Counted from the stretch's first letter, positions 32,542 through 40,712 are shown. The stretch: DNA of 64,000 nucleotides from Polyangium spumosum (GCF_009649845.1 NZ_WJIE01000021.1:60727-124726), one strand, 5' to 3'. Notes: generated by a model not told the origin, from the letters alone. Translations and numbers: made by a program.

Positions 32542-32876
32542 GGAGGTGGTAGCGAGGCTGCCTGTGTCGGTGGACCCAAGCCAGATAAATCGTCGTGTGC
32601 GTAGGACGGAATATGACCTACGAATATGTGAACCAATGTGAGCAGATCGGCGTCAGCTTGGCGCTGCTCGGAAGCTGGTCGCGAAGCTCGCGACCGTCGA
32701 CGACGTGGCCCGGCTCGCAGAGGAGAAGGTGGCGCCGCAGACCTAACTCTTGCGGGACAAGCGACCGTCGTGGTAGGTAACCCATCGACTTGGTGCGTTT
32801 TTCGAGGGCCGGAAGAAATCGACACGCGGCGGTCGATTTCCGCGAACCAAATCCAGCGCTCGTGCATGGGGCGCGT
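32542..32876. promoter_or_regulatory. Divergent intergenic region between Rhs operon and ECF sigma gene
   Basis: 335 bases between divergent genes, expected to hold both promoters. Bases 32645-32746 read, without a start codon, as ARKLVAKLATVDDVARLAEE plus VAPQT and a stop. This looks like the end of a lost gene but could be chance. No convincing -35/-10 pair or operator was found. Confidence 0.4.
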
Positions 32877-33782
32877 ATGGAGCGTGCTACCAAACTTTCA
32901 CGACTGTGGGCAGAGTTGCTCGCCGTTCGCCCTGAGCTCGCCCGTTTCGTGCGTCGCGGGCGACGAGGCCCGAAAGCCGATGATCGAGTCCAGGAAGTGA
33001 TGACGCGGGCGTTTGCCCGCCTCCCCTCCTACGTGCCGCACGAGGACGGCGTTCGCCCTTGGGCGTTCGGCATCGCGAAGAACGTCGAGCGCGAGACGCG
33101 TCGCGCAGAGCGTCGCGAGCGGCGCGTGTTCTCCGCGGACACGAGCGACGCCGAACCGGCGGGCCGCGGGCGGACTCCCGAGGAAGACGCCTTCCTCGCC
33201 GAAGCCCGAACCAAGCTCACGGCGGCGATAAGCACGATGCCGGAGCGATACCTCGCGGTGTTCATGCTCGTCGACCTCATGGACGTCTCGTACGAGGAGA
33301 CCGCGGAGAAGCTGCGGATATCGATCGGCACGGTGAAGTCGAGGCGTTCGGCCGCCATCGACCACCTTCGCTACCACCTCGGGGAGCGCGAGGATTGGAT
33401 CGGCGCGCTTTTCGTGCGGCTACGTCGCTCTGCCTCGATGCGACGCGCGTACGAATGGGCGTATCAGGCCGCGCATGTGTGCGGGCCGATCATCTTTGCG
33501 GTCGCGTGCATGCATGGCCCGGAGCCGGAGCGCACTTCTGCGCGAGCGCTGCTCACGGGCGCGGCGCGCGCGCTGACGGGGCTCATAACGGACGTCGCGT
33601 CCGTCGTGCCCGACGATGTCACGCCCGCGCCCGCGCCCGCGCCGTCGGATGTCGAGCCGCAGCCGCGCGCATCGCCGCCTCCCGCTCGCCCGCGCACGCA
33701 GGAAGCACCGGACGCCACGGACGAGGGCGCGAGCACCGATCCAGAGCGCTCAACGACGGAAGGGAGAGGTTGGTCCCTCTAG
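32877..33782 (+). CDS. ECF-type RNA polymerase sigma factor with C-terminal extension (copy A of duplicated module)
   Basis: The start chosen is ATG 32877 (MERATKLSRLWAELLAVRPE); the frame is open further up to 32790. About 301 aa. Region 2 reads DDRVQEVMTRAFARLPSYV and GVRPWAFGIAKNVERETRR. Region 4 reads STMPERYLAVFMLVDLMDVS and ETAEKLRISIGTVKSRRS, a good sigma-70 region 4 HTH. Beyond it are about 130 extra residues: a moderately hydrophobic segment (HVCGPIIFAVACMHG) and a Pro/Ala-rich tail. Such tails can act as built-in regulators when no anti-sigma gene is adjacent, and none is seen here. It opens the first copy of the duplicated module and is followed 34 bases later by a secreted protein gene. 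Confidence 0.88.
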   Translation: MERATKLSRLWAELLAVRPELARFVRRGRRGPKADDRVQEVMTRAFARLPSYVPHEDGVRPWAFGIAKNVERETRRAERRERRVFSADTSDAEPAGRGRTPEEDAFLAEARTKLTAAISTMPERYLAVFMLVDLMDVSYEETAEKLRISIGTVKSRRSAAIDHLRYHLGEREDWIGALFVRLRRSASMRRAYEWAYQAAHVCGPIIFAVACMHGPEPERTSARALLTGAARALTGLITDVASVVPDDVTPAPAPAPSDVEPQPRASPPPARPRTQEAPDATDEGASTDPERSTTEGRGWSL

Positions 33783-33816
33783 AACCGTTCGCGGGGATGC
33801 GCTAGGATCCAGGCGT

Positions 33817-35037
33817 ATGCGTCGCTTCGTCGTGGTGTTCTCGATGTTCGTCAGCCTCGCTTCGCCCGCACGGGCGCAGGCCGAAGTCGAGGCCGACGAG
33901 ACCGAGGAGAACGACGATGAGCAGCGATTCCAGGCGTTCGCAGCGCTGGGAGATCGCGAGGCCGCCGCGGGCCGGCCACGCGCGGCGGTCGCGGCCTACC
34001 GGCGAGCCTTGACCGTCCGGCCGGATCCGCTGATCGCCGGACGGCTCGGGGTGCTCCTCGTGAAGCTCGGCAAGCCCGAGCAGGCGGCGGCCCATTTGCT
34101 CGACGCGATTCAGCTCGCGGTGAAGGCATCACCCGCGGAGCGGCAACGGTTCTTCGAGGCTCATGAGGTCGCGCGGAACGCGGGCGCCTGGATCGAGGTG
34201 CTCCTCTCGCACACGGGCGTGCGCGTCACGCTCGACGGGAAGCCGTCGAACCTCGCCGGCCGCTCGTCGTACTTCACGTTCATGCGCGCTGGCCAGCACG
34301 AACTGCGCGCACAGCTCGACGGGTACGAGGAGGCGGTCGTCACGTTCACGGTCGAGAAGAAGCAGGACAAGCAGCTCCCGATCACGTTGAAGCCCTTGCC
34401 CGTGCCGGACGTGCCCGCGGTGTTCGTGCCGGAGACGAAGGGCGAGCCGAAGGCGGATCGGGCGGTGGCTGTGGGGGACACAAAGCTCCCGAAGCAAGAG
34501 GACCCGTGGGGGTACGAGGAGCCGCGGTCCGCGCAGAAGTCAGAGGAAAAACGCTGGTCGATCGGAGGCGGCCCCGTTGTCGTGTTCGGGGTGGCGTCCT
34601 GGATGCCAGCCGTGGGGGTCGTGGCAGAAGGTCGTTGGAGGGCAAGCGAGCATGTATCGCTCGGCATCGAGGGACGTGCGGCTTGGCTTACGACGGGAGT
34701 CGGTGGCATGAGCGTCGCCGCGATGACAGCGGGTGGCATCCTGAGCGGATGCGGTCACCTGCGATGGTTCTTCGGCTGCGCGATCGGGCACCTTGGCATA
34801 ATCAGCGTAAATCCGTCCACAACGAGCTATGAGGGCGAATCATTCACGTTCTTCAAGCCTGGTCTTGGCGCTCGTCTCGGCGCCGAACTGCGCATTACCC
34901 GTGCAGTCGCGCTCAGGATGAGCGCCGACGCGCTGGGACTTACCAGCGGGCTGCAAGTTCTTGTGGGGCAAACGAGGCTCGCGGACCAGCCGCCCATTCT
35001 CATCAGCGCACATTTTGGGGGGGCTTGGGAGTTTTAG
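33817..35037 (+). CDS. Secreted TPR/PEGA-like protein with C-terminal beta-barrel-like region (copy A)
   Basis: 406 aa with a clear Sec signal peptide (MRRFVVVFSMFVSLASPARAQA). After an acidic linker, residues 35-110 form TPR-like helices (AAVAAYRRALTVRPDPLIAG). Next is a PEGA-type beta domain (VRVTLDGKPSNLAGRSSYFT, GYEEAVVTF) and a Pro/Lys linker. The last 190 residues are strand-rich with Gly and aromatic residues and no hydrophobic helix, as in small outer-membrane barrels. That part resembles the last 190 residues of the protein at 40819-41871, including a Cys pair around GGILSGCGHLRWFFGCAIGH. It probably sits in the outer membrane or periplasm. The function is unknown. Confidence 0.75.
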   Translation: MRRFVVVFSMFVSLASPARAQAEVEADETEENDDEQRFQAFAALGDREAAAGRPRAAVAAYRRALTVRPDPLIAGRLGVLLVKLGKPEQAAAHLLDAIQLAVKASPAERQRFFEAHEVARNAGAWIEVLLSHTGVRVTLDGKPSNLAGRSSYFTFMRAGQHELRAQLDGYEEAVVTFTVEKKQDKQLPITLKPLPVPDVPAVFVPETKGEPKADRAVAVGDTKLPKQEDPWGYEEPRSAQKSEEKRWSIGGGPVVVFGVASWMPAVGVVAEGRWRASEHVSLGIEGRAAWLTTGVGGMSVAAMTAGGILSGCGHLRWFFGCAIGHLGIISVNPSTTSYEGESFTFFKPGLGARLGAELRITRAVALRMSADALGLTSGLQVLVGQTRLADQPPILISAHFGGAWEF

Positions 35038-35039
35038 CT

Positions 35040-36239
35040 ATGCACTCCATGTTGTCACACGCCTGCGCCGTCTTGCTCGTCCTCGGGCTCGTCGTCACGC
35101 AAGGGTGCTCCGCTCCTGACTCCGCTGCGCGTCTCAACTGCGATCCGACTGCGCCGTTCCCAGACCCGGTATGCCTCGACGCCGGCACGGACGCGGCTGA
35201 CGACGCAGACGCGACCGACCAGGCTTCCGAGCCGGAGCCACAAGCCCTCGAATGCCCCGGCCGCTGCGTCCCCGAGCCGAGCAGCGAGTCGGCGGGGGAC
35301 TGGCCGCGCACGCCGATGCTCCTCTGGTATGGGCCGCGCGAACTCGCGCCCGCGAACTGCGATGAGGCGCGCAAACTGGGCGGCTACGGCGAGGATGTGG
35401 AGTTCTTCGAGAAGTACCGACGCTACGCGTACCTCGACGCGCCCCCCGCGGCGTGCGAACCGTGCACGTGTCCGGCCTCCGAAGGTACGTGCACCAAACT
35501 TCCCGAGACAATCGAGGTGCGCGCCGGCACGTGCGCGGAGAATGGAGCGCCCACCCTCCCTTTCGGAGGCCCCGCCGGCTGGGACGGCTCGTGCACGAGC
35601 ACGAACGCCCTGCCGGCGGGTGCCCAGTGCGGGGGTGAGCCCTGCGCGCAGTCCGTCTACGCCTCGCCGCTCCCCGGCCCGACGAGCGAGGCTTGCCCGT
35701 CCATCACGAAGCCGGCCGCGTTCACCAAGACCACGGACTGGCTCTGGATGGGCCTCGCCTGCGAGGCGAGGGAGCGCGAGGGAAGATGCGAGACGGCCAC
35801 ACACCGATGCATGTACGACCTGCCGTACCCGTTTCTCCAGTGCGTCGCGCTCAGGGGGATACACGCCACGTGCCCCGGCAACTACGACCGATATGACCCC
35901 ATCTACCTCTACGGCGAGGTGCCGAACGACACGCGCGGCTGCACGGCGTGCGAGTGTGGCGGGAGCCCGGTCGGGAGCGGGTGCCTCGCGACGATGAGGC
36001 TCTACAGCGATGGGGCATGCTCGTTGGAGGCGGACAAGTATGGGGTGTCGTCGTTCGGCGAGCAGTGCCTCAACCTCCATCCGCCGGGGCAAGCTCTCGG
36101 TAGCAAGGCGATCACGAACCTCTCCTACATCCCCGGCCTCTGCCTCGCGACCGGCGGGGAGCCTACGGGCGCGGCCTCGGAAGACACCGCCGACGCCGTG
36201 ACGTTCTGCTGCCTCCCGCCGCTCGAGTTTGCCGAGTAG
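35040..36239 (+). CDS. Cysteine-rich putative lipoprotein (copy A)
   Basis: 399 aa from ATG 35040, two bases after the previous stop. A hydrophobic leader ends in VVTQGC, a loose lipobox, followed by an Asp/Ala-rich linker (DAGTDAADDADATDQ) typical of myxobacterial exported proteins. The body has about 30 Cys in recurring patterns (CEPCTCPASEGTC, CTACECGGSPVGSGC, CCLPP), which suggests a disulfide-stabilised outer-surface protein. It is a paralog of 41885-43012: the same leader and linker, the CxxCTC block, the GSC..NA turn, the PGQAxGxKA block and a closing double Cys. No enzymatic motif is seen. Function unknown. Confidence 0.78.
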   Translation: MHSMLSHACAVLLVLGLVVTQGCSAPDSAARLNCDPTAPFPDPVCLDAGTDAADDADATDQASEPEPQALECPGRCVPEPSSESAGDWPRTPMLLWYGPRELAPANCDEARKLGGYGEDVEFFEKYRRYAYLDAPPAACEPCTCPASEGTCTKLPETIEVRAGTCAENGAPTLPFGGPAGWDGSCTSTNALPAGAQCGGEPCAQSVYASPLPGPTSEACPSITKPAAFTKTTDWLWMGLACEAREREGRCETATHRCMYDLPYPFLQCVALRGIHATCPGNYDRYDPIYLYGEVPNDTRGCTACECGGSPVGSGCLATMRLYSDGACSLEADKYGVSSFGEQCLNLHPPGQALGSKAITNLSYIPGLCLATGGEPTGAASEDTADAVTFCCLPPLEFAE

Positions 36240-36584
36240 GGGAAGCTCCCACCTTTCTCGAAAAATCAGCGAACAAAATCCAGGCTCCCGTCAAGGGCGT
36301 GGGCGAGGGGTGCGGTTCGTCGGCCCCTCCTGCCCGAGCCGGACGCGGTCCTCCTGGCCTCGTAAACGAAAAGGCGCCGCGTTCGGCTTCGGGCGGGTTC
36401 TACGACCCGCAGAAGAGGGCGATGGGGGCGCGCGTATCTGGGCAAGCACCTCTCGTCTCCATCGTCCTCTCCTGCCGGTCGTTTGTCGCCGATCCGAGGC
36501 GGCTGCGTCGCGCGGCGTTTCCCCGTACGCGCACGCTCCTCGCGACGCAGCCGCCTCGGGTTGGTGACTCTCTGGAGGTAAACG
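36240..36584. promoter_or_regulatory. Leader region with a long inverted repeat before the helical-protein gene
   Basis: 345 bases without a gene. At 36494-36512 and 36541-36559 lie perfect 19-base inverted arms (CCGAGGCGGCTGCGTCGCG and its complement) around a 28-base loop, ending 25 bases before ATG 36585. A GGAGG ribosome-binding site follows. The hairpin has no T run and lies upstream of a gene, so it is more likely a leader structure, a partial terminator or a protein-binding site than a plain end-of-operon terminator. Confidence 0.65.
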
Positions 36585-37208
36585 ATGAGCGCCGCACCGA
36601 ACATGGATGACGACGACGCCGCGACCACCATCATGGCTCGATCGGCCCTGCCCCCGGCGAGCGGAACGCGCGTCTCCGTCGCGCACTCCGAACCGCCCCG
36701 CGACACGGTCGTGGATCCGCTCTCGCCGTGGAGCCGCGCGCGCGCCGCGCTTGGTGCTGCATTTCGCCGCTTCGCCCAGCGATTCCGGAGAAGTCGCCTT
36801 TCCGATCGCCTGCCCCCGCTTCCGTCCGCGCGATCCATGCGGGCGACGCAAATCTCGATGGGCGTCGTGGCCCATGACGAGCGCGGCGAGCAGGTGCTCC
36901 TCGACATCGTACGCGCGGCGCGTCCGTACCAGGACGCCGCGGTCTACGTGGCGAATTACGCCATCGCCCTCCGGAAGCTCGGGGACGACGCGCATGTCGA
37001 GGGCCTCGTGCATTTCGCATTGTCGCGAATGCGGCCGGATGCCGACGGGTTCGTCTCCGTAGCACGGTTGCGAGATCGGCTCTCCGATCTGTCGTACGCG
37101 GGGACGCTCGCGCCCGCGCTGACGCGGTTGGAGGCGGCTGGAATCATCACGCTCACGGTCACCGATGACGGCGCCGCGCCGCGCGTTCGACTGCGTGTCC
37201 CCCTGTGA
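36585..37208 (+). CDS. Small helical, winged-helix-like protein of unknown function (copy A)
   Basis: 207 aa; GGAGG lies eight bases before the ATG. The first 85 residues are disordered and basic. The rest is helical (VLLDIVRAARPYQDAAVYVA, HFALSRMRPDADGFVSVARL) and closes with LAPALTRLEAAGIITLTVTD. That last block resembles a winged-helix domain, in which a recognition helix is followed by a short beta wing. It is homologous to 44311-45012, where LEQLEEEGIITLLSRE takes the same place. I know no named family. Its stop overlaps a GTG of the next frame (GTGA), so the following gene is probably coupled. Confidence 0.7.
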   Translation: MSAAPNMDDDDAATTIMARSALPPASGTRVSVAHSEPPRDTVVDPLSPWSRARAALGAAFRRFAQRFRRSRLSDRLPPLPSARSMRATQISMGVVAHDERGEQVLLDIVRAARPYQDAAVYVANYAIALRKLGDDAHVEGLVHFALSRMRPDADGFVSVARLRDRLSDLSYAGTLAPALTRLEAAGIITLTVTDDGAAPRVRLRVPL

Positions 37209-37240
37209 TCTGGCCCGAGTTTACGAGGGAGTCCGAAACC

Positions 37241-37573
37241 ATGGAAACCGAGCTTGCGTTCGCGAGCGACGGCACGATTTACGTCCACTTCGAGGACGAG
37301 CCACCCGCGGGCCGACGCGTGTTCACCGGGTATGCCCTGACCGCCGACGAGCGGAGACGCTACGGCGTCGGCGGCTTGCTCCGCTGGGCGTGCCTCCAGG
37401 TCATCGCGCTCGGGAGCGACGGGTGCGTCTACGTCGAGGACCGGGCGATGGAAGGCGAGGGGCGCATGGAGTTTCGTGGCTACGCCCTGACCGACGAAGA
37501 AGCTCAGCGTGCCTTCCGGGAATTGCATCGCGCTGCGTTCAACCTGACGGTCGCCGCGCGGCGGGCGGAATAG
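37241..37573 (+). CDS. Small protein with two copies of an 'SDG-IY...GYALT' unit (copy A)
   Basis: 110 aa from ATG 37241, nine bases after GAGGGA; a GTG at 37205 overlapping the previous stop is an alternative start. The protein holds two versions of one unit: ELAFASDGTIYVHFEDE with RVFTGYALTADE, and ALGSDGCVYVEDRAMEG with MEFRGYALTDEE, followed by a helix (FRELHRAAFNLTVAA). The single-unit homolog is 45043-45312. Nothing suggests secretion. Function unknown; its conserved place behind the helical protein in both module copies suggests that the two work together. Confidence 0.7.
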   Translation: METELAFASDGTIYVHFEDEPPAGRRVFTGYALTADERRRYGVGGLLRWACLQVIALGSDGCVYVEDRAMEGEGRMEFRGYALTDEEAQRAFRELHRAAFNLTVAARRAE

Positions 37574-38488
37574 ATGCGCGACGCCGTGGCCGCCTATTTC
37601 AAGCGGCGCCTGGGGAGGGCGCAGGTCGTGCGCCGTGAAACGATCCCCAGCGACGTCCACGTCATTCCGCCTTGTAAGAGGCGTCGACATTGGATTCTCC
37701 ACACCATGGGAATGAGCGCGTACGTCCTGAAAGGGCGCATGGACGTGCGCATGGAGCTCGTCATGTCGGTCTCCGAGGCGTGGGATCCACGGCACGAGTG
37801 GCCCGTTCGCATGCTCTGCAAAGCCTCGCGCGCAATCGTGACGGCTGGCAAAGCGCCCGTCGAAGGCGCCACTTTCCTCAACTCCCGTGAGGACATGCGG
37901 CGTTCTCCGGATGTATTCGCTCTGGTCCTCGCACGATCACGTCAGCTCAGGAAGCACGCACAGCTTCGTACCGTGTCGGGCAACGAGTTCGTGGTCTACG
38001 CCCTGTACCCGCTCACAGCAGAAGAGCTCGCGAAGTTCCGAGGATTTCAACTCGACGTCAACGAGCTTCCGAAGGTGCTCGCTTGGGTTCCCCCGAAACC
38101 TCGCCTCGTTCTCCACAGATTCAACGATCGGGATATGATCGAGGTGCACGTACGAACGCGTTACGGTCCTCTGGTATATGTGTACTTCGGCGATACGTTC
38201 CACGGTCTATTCGCTGATCACCGCCTCGGTAGGCGCGTGCTGGGCAGGGCCCGAGTGATCGACGAAGCGGTGGAGGACGCCGTCGCCTGGCAGCACATCC
38301 TGTTCCGACCGGCTATCGAGGCGGCACTCGGATGGGCTCGTGGTCGGGAGCGCGAATATCGTGACTGTGACTACCCGCTTGGACATCCGGAGATGTGCTG
38401 GCGTGAATTCTATCACGGTCCGCAGCCCGAGTTGCCCGAACTCCCGGAGCTCGGCGGGTACGCGAGGCCGTTTCCGTGGTCCACATGA
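37574..38488 (+). CDS. SUFU (suppressor of fused)-domain family protein, first of a pair
   Basis: 304 aa, starting directly after the previous stop. Residues 25-170 carry the SUFU pattern: SDVHVIPPCKRRRHWILHTM followed by GMSAYVL, MELVMSVSEAWDP, WPVRMLCKASRAIVTAGK and a later VVYALYPLTAEEL. About 110 further residues follow (RLVLHRFNDRDMIEVHVRTR). The SUFU superfamily is reported among immunity proteins of polymorphic toxin systems, so this may be an immunity gene, but no toxin gene is next to it on this strand. Its last bases overlap the next SUFU gene (ATGA). Confidence 0.75.
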   Translation: MRDAVAAYFKRRLGRAQVVRRETIPSDVHVIPPCKRRRHWILHTMGMSAYVLKGRMDVRMELVMSVSEAWDPRHEWPVRMLCKASRAIVTAGKAPVEGATFLNSREDMRRSPDVFALVLARSRQLRKHAQLRTVSGNEFVVYALYPLTAEELAKFRGFQLDVNELPKVLAWVPPKPRLVLHRFNDRDMIEVHVRTRYGPLVYVYFGDTFHGLFADHRLGRRVLGRARVIDEAVEDAVAWQHILFRPAIEAALGWARGREREYRDCDYPLGHPEMCWREFYHGPQPELPELPELGGYARPFPWST

Positions 38489-39018
38489 AGGACGAGGCGT
38501 CGATCGCTGCGCACTTCGAGCGGCACCTGGGGAGGGCGCAGCTCGTGCTGCGGGATAGGCCCGGCGCGCTCGTCCCGAGGCACGTTTACGGAGCTCCGCC
38601 GTGCCAGGGGCGCCGTCATTGGGTTCTCCACACAATGGGAGTGAGCCTTCTCTCCCTCGAAGGGCGCAAGGGCGAATACCGGCACTTCGAGTTCATGATG
38701 TCGCTCCCCGACGATTGGATTCCGAGCGAGCGCTGGCCCGCGTACATGCTCCAACGGGCATCGCGCGCGATCGTCGGCGTGGGCAAGGCGCCGGGCGATG
38801 GCGGCGTGTTCTTCAACTCGGCTGAGTGCAGCCAGGGGTCTTCGCACGTGTTCGCCCTGCTCGTCGCGCCGTCGCGCCAGCTCCCCGCGGCCGGCCCGGT
38901 CGAGGTCTACGCGATGTACCCGCTCACCTACGACGCATGGCTGCGCCACCGGGAGCGCCAACTCGACATCGCCACGCTTCCCGAGGTGGTCGTTGAGTGG
39001 CGCGAGATGCTCCGATGA
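38485..39018 (+). CDS. SUFU-domain family protein, second of a pair
   Basis: 177 aa from ATG 38485, which overlaps the previous stop (ATGA). It lines up with the first SUFU protein: AHFERHLGRAQLVLRD, CQGRRHWVLHTMGVSLL, FEFMMSLPDDWIPSERWPAY, RASRAIVGVGKAP, SSHVFALLVAPSRQL and VEVYAMYPLTYD. It lacks the C-terminal extension of its neighbour. The pair looks like a tandem duplication. Bases 39019-39290 after it hold nothing I can support. Confidence 0.75.
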   Translation: MKDEASIAAHFERHLGRAQLVLRDRPGALVPRHVYGAPPCQGRRHWVLHTMGVSLLSLEGRKGEYRHFEFMMSLPDDWIPSERWPAYMLQRASRAIVGVGKAPGDGGVFFNSAECSQGSSHVFALLVAPSRQLPAAGPVEVYAMYPLTYDAWLRHRERQLDIATLPEVVVEWREMLR

Positions 39019-39290
39019 ACGCGGACGACAACCGCAGGACGGGACGGATCCATCTTGCCCTCGTACGCGGCAGTCATCGGTCGCGGATGCTAGCAGCTTG
39101 GCGAGCGTTTGGCCCCGCCCCGAGCAAACCTCATCCGTCCCTCGATCACACGCCGCCCTGCCCGAGAGCATCGGCCGATCCCCCGCGGGCGTGCATTCCA
39201 GCTCTCCGTCCCGCGCGCTCCCCGGCCGCGCCTTCTGCGGGTGGCCAGCCGAGCCTCTCGGTCCAGAACGGCGCGAGTGAGCAGGGGACG

Positions 39291-39632
39291 TCACGCGCCC
39301 TCGGGCTGCTCCGGGAGCGACAGCGAGTCGACGCAACGTTGAAGACCGTCCAGAGCCGCTCTGGCGGTGCTCGCGTCACCGGCCGCGATGGCGAGGAGCA
39401 AGGCGTCGGCCAGGGCCCGCGCGAGGTTGAGACGGTGTGCCTCCGTTCGTCTGGCTGGCCGGTGGGCCGGGGGCTGTTCGGCGGTGGGGTCTGCTACGTG
39501 GGAAGAGGCGGGGGCCCTCGGGGAGCCGTTCCTCGTCGAGCAAGTCCGTCCGTCTTGTGCCGGCGCGTCTTGACTCCCCGGAGTTCCACCCTCCGAAGGC
39601 GGCACAAGGCCACGGCTGATGACCGGCGGCAC
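39291..39632 (-). CDS. Possible small hypothetical protein
   Basis: 113 aa reading from a GTG at 39632. The first 65 residues are low-complexity and unconvincing. The last 45 (LNLARALADALLLAIAAGDA and ARAALDGLQRCVDSL) look like a genuine amphipathic helical hairpin. The real start may be internal. The opposite strand has nothing better. I assign no function. Confidence 0.35.
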   Translation of the reverse strand: MPPVISRGLVPPSEGGTPGSQDAPAQDGRTCSTRNGSPRAPASSHVADPTAEQPPAHRPARRTEAHRLNLARALADALLLAIAAGDASTARAALDGLQRCVDSLSLPEQPEGA

Positions 39633-39661
39633 AAGAACGCGAGCTAAGTCCGCGGAACTAC

Positions 39662-39708
39662 TGGCACCCCCGGCAGGAATCGGACCTGCGACCTTCGGTT
39701 TAGGAATT
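39662..39708 (-). tRNA. 3' fragment of a tRNA gene (tRNA-Arg CCU-like), probable att-site scar
   Basis: On the minus strand the sequence gives an anticodon loop-like TTCCTAA, the 3' anticodon stem, a variable loop, a perfect T arm (GCAGG-TCCGATT-CCTGC), an acceptor 3' strand and CCA. The 5' half of the tRNA is missing: the bases before the loop do not pair. Fragments running from the anticodon loop to CCA are what tyrosine-recombinase elements duplicate on insertion. It is not a functional tRNA. Confidence 0.65.
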
Positions 39709-39759
39709 CGCTGTGATGCTAAACGATCTCAATCGGTTACCGATCAGAATGGATTCCTC

Positions 39760-40032
39760 GTGGATATCACCCGCCGAGCCGTCGATGGCCTCGCCGCTGT
39801 CGCCCTCGGGGGACCCGACGCCGCGCCGGAAGTAATGAAGACCCTCGCCGCCGTCGCGAAGGCTCCCGAGCTCGGCGCGGACCTCGCCGCGCGCGCGGTG
39901 GACGCCCTCGCCGCCGTTGCCACGGGCGGCCCCGATGCGTGGCGGAAGGTGACCGAGGTCCTCGCCGCCGTCGCGAAGGCCGCGAGCGAGCGCGGAGCGG
40001 AGGGAGCCACCGGAACGGATCGCCGCCGCTGA
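39760..40032 (+). CDS. Possible small helical-repeat protein
   Basis: About 90 aa from a GTG at 39760. It contains two near-identical units, AVDGLAAVALGGPDAAPEVM and AVDALAAVATGGPDAWRKVT, each followed by LAAVAKA, about 39 residues apart. No ribosome-binding site is clear, and the frame upstream runs into the tRNA fragment, so this may be the end of a gene cut by an insertion. Function unknown. Confidence 0.45.
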   Translation: MDITRRAVDGLAAVALGGPDAAPEVMKTLAAVAKAPELGADLAARAVDALAAVATGGPDAWRKVTEVLAAVAKAASERGAEGATGTDRRR

Positions 40033-40091
40033 GCTTCTCGGCGCAGCCAGAGACGTGCCAGGACGCACCCCATGCGGTAGGGTTCGGGCCC

Positions 40092-40712
40092 ATGGCATAC
40101 CCCAGCGGCCCATCGCAGCCCTTCGCGGGATACTGTGCCCGATGCGGTCACCCCATCCCCGGGCCGCCCGTCCTCGGCCCCGCAGGGCCCATGCATCCCG
40201 AATGCGCGCGGACAATGCAGGCCACCGCTCCCGCCTCGCCCGCATCGAGCGGCCCGCCGAAGTGGGTTTTCGTGCTCGGCGCGTGCGCCCTCGTCGGCGG
40301 GTTGGCCTTCATCGTGGCCATGGGCAAGCTCGCTCAGCGGAACAAGGAGCGGCGTCAGCTCGAGGCCGCAGCCGCCGAGGCGCAGCCGTCCGGGACTTCC
40401 CGCGAATATGCGGCCTACCTCTGGTGCGATAAGACAACGCCCCGTTGCGACGCCGACGCGCAGAAAGCGATCAAGCTTTACGCCAATGTGCAGGACTTCG
40501 AGGCCCGCCACGGCATACCTTGCCGCGAGGGGAAACGCCTGTGCATCGACCCTTCGCGCCCGTCCGCGCGCGCCGAGCACGGAACGAAGGTCATGGTTTC
40601 GCCGCTCGAACAAGCGCGGGATCGCAGCACGGTCCGCATCGTCGAAGGCACGCACGCAGGAGCAAGGGGAGTCGTCGACAGCGCCTTCGTACATGACGCG
40701 CCGCCCCGGTAG
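40092..40712 (+). CDS. Membrane protein with N-terminal zinc-ribbon-like motif
   Basis: 206 aa from ATG 40092; the frame is open further upstream, but the earlier sequence is basic and unlike a protein start. The N terminus has YCARCGHPI and HPEC, a plausible zinc knuckle. One transmembrane helix follows near 63-83 (WVFVLGACALVGGLAFIVAM), then a coiled-coil segment and an extracytoplasmic domain with two Cys pairs. It lies 106 bases before the barrel-like gene of module copy B and could be an accessory member. No counterpart is seen in copy A. Confidence 0.65.
   Translation: MAYPSGPSQPFAGYCARCGHPIPGPPVLGPAGPMHPECARTMQATAPASPASSGPPKWVFVLGACALVGGLAFIVAMGKLAQRNKERRQLEAAAAEAQPSGTSREYAAYLWCDKTTPRCDADAQKAIKLYANVQDFEARHGIPCREGKRLCIDPSRPSARAEHGTKVMVSPLEQARDRSTVRIVEGTHAGARGVVDSAFVHDAPPR

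Noticed and set aside
37205..37240. GTG start at 37205 for the SDG protein
   Set aside because: Possible through GTGA overlap, but ATG 37241 has a better ribosome-binding site and matches the homolog's N terminus more closely.
39015..39290. Further gene beginning with ATGA overlap after the second SUFU gene
   Set aside because: The frame quickly becomes Pro/Ser/Arg-rich with no folded segment; the overlap alone is not support.
39619..39760. Extended N terminus of the small helical-repeat ORF through the tRNA fragment
   Set aside because: The peptide (GIGPATFGLGIRC) is the well-known artefact of translating antisense tRNA sequence.
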